Part shown: piece by piece, positions 53,362-60,301 of the stretch | Position numbering within the stretch: position 1 is the first letter of the stretch | How the letters are laid out: each line of letters begins with the position of its first letter | Assembly: GCA_028694115.1 (NCBI GenBank) | Contig: JAQUUB010000001.1 | Span: forward strand, 62,001 to 126,000 | DNA: 64,000 nucleotides | Origin: Lachnospiraceae bacterium | Lineage (GTDB): Bacteria > Bacillota_A > Clostridia > Lachnospirales > Lachnospiraceae | Direction of reading: 5' to 3' | The notes under the pieces: model-generated | Databases searched by the model: none | Told to the model about the DNA's origin: nothing | Seen by the model: the letters and a program-made list of their open reading frames with translations, nothing else | Made by a program: the position numbers and the translations under genes

Positions 53362-53450
53362 AATAAGCAAGTGGGACTGGCCGAGGTGGTTAACTTGATC
53401 CACCTCCCACACTTATTAACAGGGAGGGTCTTAGGACTCTCCCTCCTTTT
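53362..53450 (+). ncRNA. Structured leader RNA with terminator-like second hairpin
   Basis: First element: AATAAG (53362-53367)/CTTATT (53412-53417) enclose GTGGGA/TCCCAC and GGTGG/CCACC, a nested stem-loop. Second: GGGAGGGTC (53422-53430), loop TTAG, GACTCTCCC (53435-53443), then TCCTTTT. It lies between a membrane-protein gene and the next start (53464). Possible attenuator or terminator with an upstream structure; no riboswitch class is recognised. Confidence 0.5.
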
Positions 53451-53463
53451 CAAAAGAGGTATT

Positions 53464-53826
53464 ATGCTTAAACAAGTCAAGTCAATAATACTAGATATAA
53501 GAGTTAAGATAATCCAATGGAGAATAAAAAGAATTGCTCCAAATGCTTGGAAAACGGAAGAAAACTTCAATCAACTCATGGAAGAATTCCAGAAAATAAA
53601 ACTAGAAAAACAACAAGAAAATCTAGAAGAAATAACAAAATACTTTGCAGTATTTAAAGATGAAAGCCCGAAAGAAGTACTCTTCGATCGAGGGCTAGAA
53701 AGCCTTTACGATAATAAAGAAGATGCCATCGCCAAAGCCGAAAAGATTAAAGAATTCGCCAAAGGAAACGGGGAAGAATTAGACCCTTATGATATATACA
53801 CAGTAACTATCACAATAGGAAACTAA
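53464..53826 (+). CDS. Early protein of 120 residues, function unknown
   Basis: Start at the ATG at 53464 with AGAGG upstream (a GTG at 53371 in the hairpin region is not credible). Helical: N-terminal amphipathic KSIILDIRVKIIQWRIKRIA, then LEKQQENLEEITKYFAVFKD. Encoded directly downstream of the structured RNA, so it may be controlled by it. C-ending codons are frequent, as in the neighbours. Confidence 0.5.
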   Translation: MLKQVKSIILDIRVKIIQWRIKRIAPNAWKTEENFNQLMEEFQKIKLEKQQENLEEITKYFAVFKDESPKEVLFDRGLESLYDNKEDAIAKAEKIKEFAKGNGEELDPYDIYTVTITIGN

Positions 53827-53827
53827 C

Positions 53828-54031
53828 ATGGAAGCTAATGGGATATATACAAAGTTCCTAAACGGAAAAGGACTTACTGACGAAGAAGTACTCTCACTAA
53901 CAGAATACCTACTAAAATCATATAGGCTAGAAACAGCAGCAGACTGTTTCCGCCTAGAAGATATATCCAAAGCTATTGAACACTTAAAACTACTAGAAGA
54001 AATAACAACTAACAGGATTAAAGACATATGA
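53828..54031 (+). CDS. Small early protein of 67 residues
   Basis: Helical, acidic (LSLTEYLLKSYRLETAADCF; SKAIEHLKLLEEITTNRIKD). Follows the previous stop by one base and overlaps the next start as ATGA, so it is part of a coupled set. Not recognised. Confidence 0.45.
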   Translation: MEANGIYTKFLNGKGLTDEEVLSLTEYLLKSYRLETAADCFRLEDISKAIEHLKLLEEITTNRIKDI

Positions 54032-54120
54032 AATCTATTGTCCTAGACATCCAAATAATAACAACCCCATGGGGTCCACAACTAGGCGCCATTATAGTTA
54101 CCGGACCAAAGGTGAAATAA
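54028..54120 (+). CDS. 30-residue coupled small ORF
   Basis: ATGA overlap with the previous gene and TAATG overlap with the next one; the product MKSIVLDIQIITTPWGPQLG then AIIVTGPKVK is hydrophobic. The overlaps on both ends support translation. Function unknown. Confidence 0.4.
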   Translation: MKSIVLDIQIITTPWGPQLGAIIVTGPKVK

Positions 54121-54386
54121 TGCTAATGCAATTTTATTTAGCCAGATTAACTAATGAAACTAAACTTAAACAATACACTAAGCAAAACAAGCTACACATA
54201 GCATGTACCAACTGTGAACACGAAGTACTCGTTGAGTTCAACCCTACAGATAAATTACCTACCTGTCCTAACTGTAAAGAAATATCATGGAGATACAACA
54301 TATACCAAGTAGACGATCTAAGAGCCCAAGCAACAAAGGAGCCTCTAAATGATAATACCAAAAGATCTAGACAAAAGGGCAGATGA
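54120..54386 (+). CDS. Small zinc-ribbon protein
   Basis: 88 residues from the ATG at 54120. CTNCEHEVLVEF and LPTCPNCKEI supply a Cys4 zinc ribbon; the rest is charged (a Lys/Arg-rich tail). It overlaps both neighbours, and the next gene starts inside it at 54349. Nucleic-acid binding or transcription-related roles are common for such ribbons, but nothing specific is seen. Confidence 0.55.
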   Translation: MLMQFYLARLTNETKLKQYTKQNKLHIACTNCEHEVLVEFNPTDKLPTCPNCKEISWRYNIYQVDDLRAQATKEPLNDNTKRSRQKGR

Positions 54387-54552
54387 ACTACTAAATAAAC
54401 TAAAAGAAAAGCGGGAGGTTACTGAAGAAGAACTAATGAATATATACACAGAAGTATCACAAGACTATGAACAAGTTAAAGAATATTGCTCACATGAATA
54501 CGTAGCTAAAGTACAAGCTATCATTCTACTGGTAGCAACTAAAGATAAATAG
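54349..54552 (+). CDS. Small helical early protein of 67 residues
   Basis: Starts within the previous gene (AAGGAG upstream) and reads MIIPKDLDKRADELLNKLKE, a predicted coiled coil, and ends ILLVATKDK. Last gene before a gene-free region; it may end the transcript. Not recognised. Confidence 0.5.
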   Translation: MIIPKDLDKRADELLNKLKEKREVTEEELMNIYTEVSQDYEQVKEYCSHEYVAKVQAIILLVATKDK

Positions 54553-54930
54553 TTCCCCCGCGAAGCGGGTATGAAAAGGGTGTTTCAATTTCAAAGAAAT
54601 TCCCCCCGAAGGGGGTGGAAATGTATGAAAAACTTAGTGTTTCAGTAAAAATAAACAAAATAATAAGAAAAATTCAAAGAAGCATCCAATAAGTAAGCAA
54701 AAATAAACAAAAATGAGTCGGGATACCTAGTATATAGAGAGTACATAGAGATATCTAGAGACTATATGGGTATTTCGATTCATTAATAGATCATATCTTA
54801 TATAGTCTACAATGGTTATTATAACATTTAGCGTTAGTTTATCAGAGTATTTATTTGGTATTACAACTTCTAAGTTCTTGGAATCAGAATACTATCTTAA
54901 TAATATTAGATAGTTGTCAGGAAGGTGTTT
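54553..54930 (+). other. 378-base mostly gene-free region with GC hairpins and inverted repeats
   Basis: Contains the two GC-rich hairpin units (54555-54644) and an 8-base inverted repeat GACTATAT (54760-54767)/ATATAGTC (54800-54807) within an AT-rich stretch of TATATAGAGA-like sequence. A 23-codon frame (ATG at 54621) is weak. No RNA gene is recognised. Likely promoter/operator region for the membrane-protein block downstream. Confidence 0.4.
54555..54644 (+). repeat. Tandem units: GC hairpin, ATGAAAA, GTGTTTCA
   Basis: Unit 1: CCCGC-GAA-GCGGG (54557-54569), ATGAAAA (54571-54577), GTGTTTCA (54580-54587). Unit 2: CCCCC-GAA-GGGGG (54603-54615), ATGAAAA (54625-54631), GTGTTTCA (54637-54644). 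The hairpins differ in stem sequence but keep the GAA loop (TTC on the other strand). No T tract follows. Confidence 0.55.
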
Positions 54931-55005
54931 ATGAAATGGATCAAGAAAGAGTCTTGGCTAGATGAATTGAAAGAGTTTATTAAAGCAATCATTAAATCTT
55001 ATTAG
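54931..55005 (+). CDS. 24-residue amphipathic small ORF
   Basis: ATG with GGAAGG eight bases upstream, reading MKWIKKESWLDELKEFIKAI then IKSY; its stop (TAG) is inside the next gene's ribosome site (TTAGGAGAA). The Lys/Trp/Ile pattern suggests an amphipathic helix. A small phage peptide at the membrane is conceivable. Confidence 0.45.
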   Translation: MKWIKKESWLDELKEFIKAIIKSY

Positions 55006-55014
55006 GAGAATTAT

Positions 55015-55254
55015 ATGAAAAAGTCATTATCTGCTATTGGTCTTATCTTATGTTCTTTAGTGGGAGCTGTTTTACAGCTGTATGTAATCATAGATTTATA
55101 TAGATATTTAAGTGGGAATATGGAATGGAGTTTATTCCTAACTTACTATCTTGTAGCTAATGTATTTGGAATGATTGTAGGTATCCTTCAGGTACGTCAA
55201 TTGAATAGGGCTTGTGCTGATGTAATAAAGTATGTTGATACTACTAAGAAATAG
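55015..55254 (+). CDS. Small membrane protein (two helices), 79 residues
   Basis: SAIGLILCSLVGAVLQLYVI and LFLTYYLVANVFGMIVGILQ are two membrane helices with a short polar tail (VRQLNRACADVIKYVDTTKK). Ribosome site TAGGAG. First of a run of six small membrane genes; the whole set may remodel or seal the host envelope. Confidence 0.55.
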   Translation: MKKSLSAIGLILCSLVGAVLQLYVIIDLYRYLSGNMEWSLFLTYYLVANVFGMIVGILQVRQLNRACADVIKYVDTTKK

Positions 55255-55263
55255 GAGTTACCT

Positions 55264-55491
55264 ATGGATACTGTAAAGGGTTACAGAAGGATAAGTGTTA
55301 TCTGTACGTCCATAGGATTAATGTTAAGTCTTTGTTCTTCTACTTATGCAATGTATATAGGTACATGTTTATTTATAGTAGCTCTATGGTTAGAGTTGTA
55401 TGTAGAAGAGAATGATGAAGATCCAGTAGAAGTTAAGGTTCCTATAATAAGGGCTACTAAGAATCGTGGTAAAAATACTTCCCGCGCTTAA
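55264..55491 (+). CDS. Small membrane protein (two helices), 75 residues
   Basis: Helices ISVICTSIGLMLSLCSSTYA and YIGTCLFIVALWLELYV, then an acidic stretch and a basic C-terminus (TKNRGKNTSRA). Starts 9 bases after the previous stop (TAGGAG). Not recognised. Holin-like in size, but that cannot be shown. Confidence 0.5.
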   Translation: MDTVKGYRRISVICTSIGLMLSLCSSTYAMYIGTCLFIVALWLELYVEENDEDPVEVKVPIIRATKNRGKNTSRA

Positions 55492-55503
55492 GTTTAATCA
55501 GAA

Positions 55504-55524
55504 CACCTCGCCTTTGGCGATGTG
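55504..55524 (+). repeat. GC hairpin upstream of the AT-hook membrane gene
   Basis: CACCTCGCC, loop TTT, GGCGATGTG (one mismatch) immediately before the ribosome site (AAAGGAG) of the gene at 55544. Similar in style to the hairpins at 54555-54615. Confidence 0.4.
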
Positions 55525-55543
55525 CATTAATAAAGGAGATCTT

Positions 55544-55981
55544 ATGGCTAAGAAAACTGGTAAAAAAACTACCAAAAAACAGCCAGTCGAAAAAAGGCGT
55601 GTCGGTAGACCAAGAAAAATGGAAGTGACAGCAGAAGAAGAACTGAAAGAATACAAAGCAGCAGAAAAAAGGTTTGAAGTTCAACGAAGAGAAAAGAAAG
55701 AAGAGTCAGTAATCAAAATTGACGATAAAGAATATACAGTAATGGATGTTGCAAACGTAAGTGTTGGACTTGCCGAAATCGTAGGGAATACAACATTATA
55801 CGTAGGTTTTGGAATGTTATTTGATTATGCTGGAACATTGGTTGGAGCAGAATCATATATTCTTACCATTATCGCTATCTTTGGTCTTGTTTATTTCTCG
55901 GTAGCTCTAATATCATCGATCTTCAGAGCTTGGAGAGCTGTTAGAGGTCAAAATATAGAAGCAAGATTAATTGAAATCTAA
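55544..55981 (+). CDS. Membrane protein with N-terminal AT-hook-like motif
   Basis: 145 residues from the ATG at 55544 (AAAGGAG upstream). Residues 1-26 are Lys-rich and end in RRVGRPRK, the AT-hook core (RGRP type) of minor-groove DNA-binding proteins. A charged helix follows, then two membrane segments (FGMLFDYAGTLVG and ILTIIAIFGLVYFSVALISS) and a basic end. Inferred: it could tether AT-rich phage DNA to the host membrane. The motif is short, so this is tentative. Confidence 0.5.
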   Translation: MAKKTGKKTTKKQPVEKRRVGRPRKMEVTAEEELKEYKAAEKRFEVQRREKKEESVIKIDDKEYTVMDVANVSVGLAEIVGNTTLYVGFGMLFDYAGTLVGAESYILTIIAIFGLVYFSVALISSIFRAWRAVRGQNIEARLIEI

Positions 55982-55992
55982 AAGGAGATTTT

Positions 55993-56271
55993 ATGTCTAC
56001 AGAAAAGAACACTAAAGCAAAAGAAACTAAAACAAAAGAAGTGAAACTACTAGAGATTAATGCTAGCAGAAAAACATTGCTATCAATCTCTGCAGGATTT
56101 GCTCTAATGGATGGTATTGGACACATTGCAAATGGTCTAGGTTATGTACTATCTCTAGGTAATTTGAATCAACTAGTTACAGCTACAGAAGCTTTCAGTT
56201 GGGCTCAAATTGCATGGGGCGGTTTCATGCTTGGTATTGGTTTATTGATTCTTTTTCTTATCTATAAATAG
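55993..56271 (+). CDS. Small membrane protein (two helices), 92 residues
   Basis: Polar Lys/Glu/Thr-rich N-terminus, then LLSISAGFALMDGIGHIANG and IAWGGFMLGIGLLILFLIYK. Ribosome site AAAGGAG. Not recognised; part of the membrane-protein run. Confidence 0.5.
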   Translation: MSTEKNTKAKETKTKEVKLLEINASRKTLLSISAGFALMDGIGHIANGLGYVLSLGNLNQLVTATEAFSWAQIAWGGFMLGIGLLILFLIYK

Positions 56272-56290
56272 TATTTAATTAGGAGTATTT

Positions 56291-56788
56291 ATGACAGATT
56301 CTAAAGTGGCTCCTAAAAAGAAAAAGAAGGAGATGAATCCAATAGTAGTTAAGTATGTCGCGCCTGGTGCTATTTTATCTATAGGTTTACTCCTTGGAGG
56401 CATGGTCCTTCAAGGAGTATATGTAGGATTATTAACTACTGCAGGATTCTGGTTATTACTGGAAAAGTGTAAAGAACACTATCCCGGCTTTTATAACTGG
56501 ATGTTAGATCATGCAGTAGAAGCAGACTTTGTCATATCCTTCTTAGCCGTATTTGCATTAGGTATGTCTGTTACAGGAATAATTGCAGGTGCGGTAGTAA
56601 ACGTAGTCGGGTCCGTAGTATTAGATTATTACAGAGACTATGTAGGTAAAGTTGATGGTGTTGAATCAATGAGCTTAAAAGGTATATGGGAATCATGTAC
56701 CACTCGATTCAGATCAAAAGAAGAAGAGGAGGAAGGAGAAATTATTGAAAATACAGTAACTCCGATACTAGTAGAGGAGGCAGCATGA
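56291..56788 (+). CDS. Membrane protein with three to four helices, 165 residues
   Basis: Basic N-terminus (KVAPKKKKKEM), helices about 25-45, 45-60, 85-105 and 105-120 (APGAILSIGLLLGGMVLQGV; FVISFLAVFALGMSVTGIIA), then an acidic tail (SKEEEEEGEIIENT). It ends in an ATGA overlap with the next gene. A membrane partner for that gene is likely; no family recognised. Confidence 0.55.
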   Translation: MTDSKVAPKKKKKEMNPIVVKYVAPGAILSIGLLLGGMVLQGVYVGLLTTAGFWLLLEKCKEHYPGFYNWMLDHAVEADFVISFLAVFALGMSVTGIIAGAVVNVVGSVVLDYYRDYVGKVDGVESMSLKGIWESCTTRFRSKEEEEEGEIIENTVTPILVEEAA

Positions 56789-57093
56789 CGGACGCAGAAG
56801 AAATTGGTAAATACCATAAGTTATGGTTTTATATCAGTAGTGGTCTTGCAAGTTTACTAGATATTGCGATAATCGTATCATTATTCTTCTTCTTCAATTT
56901 TGGCACACTATATTTAGGAATAGGAGCTGGATGTTTGTTATTAAGAATTGCTATAGCAGCTCTTAATTGGCGGACAGCTAGATTTGCTCCTATGGAAACT
57001 GAGTATAGAGTAACTTTATTAGAAGATAAAGTTTATGGAATTGAAAAGAAAATGCCATTAAGAACAGTAGAGGTGCCAAGTGGGGAATCGTAA
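56785..57093 (+). CDS. Small membrane protein (two helices), 102 residues
   Basis: Helices LWFYISSGLASLLDIAIIVS and LGIGAGCLLLRIAIAAL, then a polar C-terminal part (YRVTLLEDKVYGIEKKMPLR). The ATGA overlap with the previous gene implies coupled translation, so the two proteins probably act together. It also overlaps the next frame's GTG. Confidence 0.5.
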   Translation: MTDAEEIGKYHKLWFYISSGLASLLDIAIIVSLFFFFNFGTLYLGIGAGCLLLRIAIAALNWRTARFAPMETEYRVTLLEDKVYGIEKKMPLRTVEVPSGES

Positions 57094-57994
57094 AAATTCA
57101 GAAACTTTTAAAAATTATGTGCAAACATGCCTGGACCAAAAATATCCAGATCATTTGCCTTCAAGTTATAACAGACAGATAAATACGATTATGGCAGAAG
57201 CCTTAACAAAATCGTATGATTTACTACTGGATAATAAAGATGATTATGAAAAAGCAATGGATGATATGAGTGTAATACTTAATTCATCCGGCTCTATTTT
57301 CTTACAAATGAATGAAGCTTTGCAGAAACGCAAGCAAAATGGGGGACTAATGAAAACGCTAACTACAACGATGATGATTATGTGCTTTTTTCTAATTGGT
57401 TGCTCATCTTCTCCGTTCAAGGAGCAGATGGAAAAACAAGCAATCATTATGGAACATATGAAACAAGGAAAGCAATATATTGGTGGAGCATTTGATCAAA
57501 AATTCAATCAATCTGGATCAGATGGTACAAATTTGAGAGCAATTGGTACTTCGACTTATCCAGTAACAAGTAATGAAAATCTGGCTCGATCTGCAGCTAT
57601 TGCAGATGCAAAATTTAGATTAATTGATTCTGCTCCTACTGAATTCAAAGCATTAGTACAACGCGCTATTGGTAATAGCCTTGGATACCAAGGTGAATTC
57701 AATCAAATTGAAACTTCAGTTATCGAAGTAAAAGGACTAAGAGGAATTGAAGTTAATGAAAATGACGTAGCATGTAAAGTCGCATCAGAACCAACAACAG
57801 AAGGTGGATACAATACAGTACGAGAATGTAAGGCAATTGCGCGAGTTCCTATGCACCAATTAAACAAAGCTTTTGATTTTACAATGGAACATAAATATGG
57901 AATCCAGGAAAAATCTAGCGTTGAAAAAATCTTAGAAGAACAACTTAAACAGGACGTACTTGATAATAAGCGATCTGTAGCTCAAGAACAATAG
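57080..57994 (+). CDS. Protein containing an internal lipoprotein signal (304 residues, or 214 from internal start)
   Basis: The frame opens with GTG at 57080 (AGAGG upstream) and reads a 90-residue helical N-terminal part. At residue 91 an ATG (57350), preceded by GGGGGACTA, starts MKTLTTTMMIMCFFLIGCSS, a lipoprotein signal with lipobox LIGC and Ser at +2 (outer-membrane sorting rule). The mature part (NLARSAAIADAKFRLID; NTVRECKAIARVPMHQLNKA) resembles LPP20-type lipoproteins. Thus one locus may make a cytoplasmic and an exported product. A hairpin (58009-58034) follows. Confidence 0.55.
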   Translation: MGNRKNSETFKNYVQTCLDQKYPDHLPSSYNRQINTIMAEALTKSYDLLLDNKDDYEKAMDDMSVILNSSGSIFLQMNEALQKRKQNGGLMKTLTTTMMIMCFFLIGCSSSPFKEQMEKQAIIMEHMKQGKQYIGGAFDQKFNQSGSDGTNLRAIGTSTYPVTSNENLARSAAIADAKFRLIDSAPTEFKALVQRAIGNSLGYQGEFNQIETSVIEVKGLRGIEVNENDVACKVASEPTTEGGYNTVRECKAIARVPMHQLNKAFDFTMEHKYGIQEKSSVEKILEEQLKQDVLDNKRSVAQEQ

Positions 57995-58008
57995 GATCTA
58001 AATAAATA

Positions 58009-58034
58009 GTGGGATCGATTTATATCGATCTCAC
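58009..58034 (+). terminator. Hairpin downstream of the lipoprotein gene
   Basis: GTGGGATCGAT (58009-58019), loop TTAT, ATCGATCTCAC (58024-58034): 11 pairs with one G-T. The following sequence (TTGATTAATT) is a weak T tract. Terminator or mRNA-stabilising hairpin. Confidence 0.5.
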
Positions 58035-58059
58035 TTGATTAATTACGGCAGGTTTGAAT

Positions 58060-58524
58060 ATGAAAAACTTTTTTATTCTATTTGTTTTATTTAGTGCTTG
58101 TTCCTGTGCTTCTAAACAAGAAAGGTTTTCAGGATCAAGCTACCTTCAAACAAGAACAACAGTAATTCGTGACGCTGCTAGTAATACAGTATATTTCAGT
58201 ACAAAAAACTTAAATGTTCAGGAGAATTATACTAGATGGGTAAAAGAAGGAAGAATCAATAATGATTCTCATCTATCTTGTTTTAATTCTAATAAATCAA
58301 CTAACTATTTATCATTAAACGATAGTGCAATAAAAGCAGTAAGACCATACGCTTCCAAATCAGCTTTCAATACGATTTATAAGAAAAAAGACATTGTAGC
58401 TAATGGGGAATTTGAATCCATCAATATGGAATCAAATGATTTTAACATTAGATATAAAACAGAATCTTGTTTTATAAAGATAGATGGGAAATCAGAATAT
58501 GTAGTATCAGAAATATATTACTGA
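58060..58524 (+). CDS. Second putative lipoprotein, 154 residues
   Basis: Start at the ATG at 58060. MKNFFILFVLFSACSCASKQ has a signal core and lipobox FSAC (or ACSC). The remainder is polar and β-prone with two or three Cys (LSCFNSNKS, TESCFIKIDG). It follows the other lipoprotein, separated by a strong hairpin. Export to the host envelope is likely; exclusion of superinfecting phage is one possibility. Confidence 0.6.
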   Translation: MKNFFILFVLFSACSCASKQERFSGSSYLQTRTTVIRDAASNTVYFSTKNLNVQENYTRWVKEGRINNDSHLSCFNSNKSTNYLSLNDSAIKAVRPYASKSAFNTIYKKKDIVANGEFESINMESNDFNIRYKTESCFIKIDGKSEYVVSEIYY

Positions 58525-58531
58525 GGTGATT

Positions 58532-58828
58532 ATGGATCTTTTAAAAGAAAAAATATCTATGAATTATCATGATAAAGTCGAGAAGATACTAGACTTCATC
58601 TTATCTCAAGAAATTCATATTCAAACTAAAAAGTTTGATAAACTGTATGAATTTATTAAATTAAAATATGCTACCTGTAGAGAATTACAAAGAAAATATC
58701 CAAACAATCAAATTATCAATCATAATACAGATGTTTTCGCATTATGTCTTACTAGTGCTGTATGTGCTAAACAATGTATCTTAAGTAATATAGCTACTTA
58801 CCAAGACTCCCATCGACGCGTGAAATAA
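58532..58828 (+). CDS. Small early protein of 98 residues
   Basis: ATG at 58532 with GAGGTG upstream (GTG six bases earlier is less likely). Helical with Cys pairs in the C-terminal third (ALCLTSAVCAKQC), no signal peptide. Its 3' end overlaps a minus-strand gene by 35 bases. Not recognised. Confidence 0.5.
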   Translation: MDLLKEKISMNYHDKVEKILDFILSQEIHIQTKKFDKLYEFIKLKYATCRELQRKYPNNQIINHNTDVFALCLTSAVCAKQCILSNIATYQDSHRRVK

Positions 58829-59069
58829 GTTCATCCAAAGTCGGTTCTTTTCTATTTACTATCTCATCTAGTATCTGTCTATGTTGTTCTTTATTTCTGC
58901 CCATAATAGCACCGTTCATCCGACTTATTTGGTCGTCTATTACAGGATCGATACCTCTTTTAGGATTTTTTAGCTTATATTTATTCATTGCAGCATGAGC
59001 TCTATCCCAATAATCTTCAACAGAAGAGTTAGATTTCATGATGCTTTTTCTATATAGATGTTTAATCAT
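58794..59069 (-). CDS. Small minus-strand protein in the plus-strand block
   Basis: 91 residues, MIKHLYRKSIMKSNSSVEDY onwards, helical and charged (DEIVNRKEPTLDELISRVDG). It has a ribosome site (TAGGAT, eight bases upstream). The only minus-strand gene in the early block, it converges on the preceding gene with overlapping 3' ends. Its sequence looks like a real protein, but I do not recognise it. Confidence 0.5.
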   Translation of the reverse strand: MIKHLYRKSIMKSNSSVEDYWDRAHAAMNKYKLKNPKRGIDPVIDDQISRMNGAIMGRNKEQHRQILDEIVNRKEPTLDELISRVDGSLGK

Positions 59070-59148
59070 AAGAATATCCTATTATAATTCGATAAATCTA
59101 TTTTATTACAACTAGACTAAGTCTTCAAGGCTTAGAAGGAGTTAATAT

Positions 59149-59346
59149 ATGGCTGATTTTTGTAGGCAATGTTCCATTGAAATATTCGGTGAAGATTTTA
59201 AAGAACTTGCAGGTATAGTTAGTCCTGAAGAATTTACTGCAGATAAAGCTGCCTTTGTTATGTGTGAAGGTTGTGGACCTATCTTTGTTAATCCTGATGG
59301 GTCTTGCATTGATTCCACATGTGTAAAACATCAGAAAGAATCTTAG
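59149..59346 (+). CDS. Small zinc-binding protein
   Basis: 65 residues. CRQCSIEIFGEDFKEL, CEGCGPIFVNPDGSC and CVKH supply Cys/His ligands for one or two zinc ions. Ribosome site AAGGAG. Proteins of this style occur in phage genomes beside regulators; a role in nucleic-acid or protein binding is likely but not shown. Confidence 0.6.
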   Translation: MADFCRQCSIEIFGEDFKELAGIVSPEEFTADKAAFVMCEGCGPIFVNPDGSCIDSTCVKHQKES

Positions 59347-59378
59347 AAATAAGCTAATTATAAACAAGAAGGTATATT

Positions 59379-60272
59379 ATGGCAGATAATGAAATTTTAA
59401 TTGCTGGTATGGATAAAATAGAAAATCCATTCAGTAGATTTGTTAATGAATATGGTTTTAGCATTGTTCATCTACCTTATAATGCACCTGCTAGGGACCT
59501 TCCTAAATGTAAGGCTGCTATTATATGTACGTTTAATATTAGTCACGACCTTGCATGGAGAGTTAAAGAAGAATACAAAAAGAGAGATGCCCCATTTATT
59601 GAGGCAAAACAGGGTTCTTCATCCATTGCAGATTCTTTCGATAAACTTATTGTTCAACCTATAAGAGAAAAAATAGAGCCTTTAGATGTAAAAGAGAGAT
59701 TTCTCTATTTAATTCTTTATTTTAATAAAATTGGTTCTAAAGTTCATTCAACTACATTTGCGAGTATAGTTAAACACTATACTAAATTCAGTGAACAATA
59801 TGCATCTGTTATATTTGGTCAATTAAGAGATGCGGGGATTCTTGAGAAGCTTACTGGTACTGGTTCTCAAGGAATGTATAAAGTATTAGGTCTTTCTAAA
59901 TCTGAAAGGTCTAAATTAGTAACAAAAATAGGTGAGTCTCTACCTGAGTCATGGTTGTCAGAACTCATTGTTTTTAAAGAAGAAGTTAAACGTACAGAAA
60001 CTGTAGTAGAACAAGTTAAAATTCCTGAAGTTCAACCAATAACAAAAACTCAAGCTGATGAACTTGCAGAAGTTAAACAACAAATTAAAGATCTTTCTCA
60101 ACAGGTAGGAGCTGCTGTTGGTCAAATGAGAAATCAGATTGATAGATTATCTAGATCTTTTAATCCTAACGACCGTCAACGCATGAATGAAGAAGTCGTA
60201 GAAAGACTTAATAACTTATCTATGAGTGAGTTTCTTAAAGTTCATGCAGCTATAATGATGCTAACTAAATAA
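59379..60272 (+). CDS. DUF2325-like domain fused to winged-helix-like and coiled-coil regions
   Basis: 297 residues. The first 85 resemble DUF2325: ILIAGMDKIENPFSRFV, KCKAAIICTFNISHDLAW, RDAPFIEAKQGSSS. Residues about 95-175 look like a winged helix (FASIVKHYTKFSEQYASVIF then RDAGILEKLTGTGSQ), and 210-265 is coiled coil (LAEVKQQIKDLSQQVGAAVG). The combination suggests a DNA-binding or regulatory sensor. Starts with GAAGGT upstream and is followed by an XRE-type regulator. Confidence 0.55.
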   Translation: MADNEILIAGMDKIENPFSRFVNEYGFSIVHLPYNAPARDLPKCKAAIICTFNISHDLAWRVKEEYKKRDAPFIEAKQGSSSIADSFDKLIVQPIREKIEPLDVKERFLYLILYFNKIGSKVHSTTFASIVKHYTKFSEQYASVIFGQLRDAGILEKLTGTGSQGMYKVLGLSKSERSKLVTKIGESLPESWLSELIVFKEEVKRTETVVEQVKIPEVQPITKTQADELAEVKQQIKDLSQQVGAAVGQMRNQIDRLSRSFNPNDRQRMNEEVVERLNNLSMSEFLKVHAAIMMLTK

Positions 60273-60301
60273 GTAAGTTAGCACTTTAAAAAGGAGTTAC
60301 T

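Noticed and set aside
53371..53410. tRNA-like stretch (GGCCGAGGTGGTTAA with GTGGGA/TCCCAC ends)
   Set aside because: It is only about 40 bases, has no anticodon or T arm and no TTCGA motif; the pairing fits a nested leader hairpin better.
54621..54692. 23-codon ORF after the second GC hairpin
   Set aside because: The ribosome-site-like GGGGGTGG is part of the hairpin and too close to the ATG; more likely part of the repeat unit.
55264..55491. Holin
   Set aside because: The size and two helices fit, but no endolysin or spanin lies nearby and other small membrane genes look the same; no basis to choose one.
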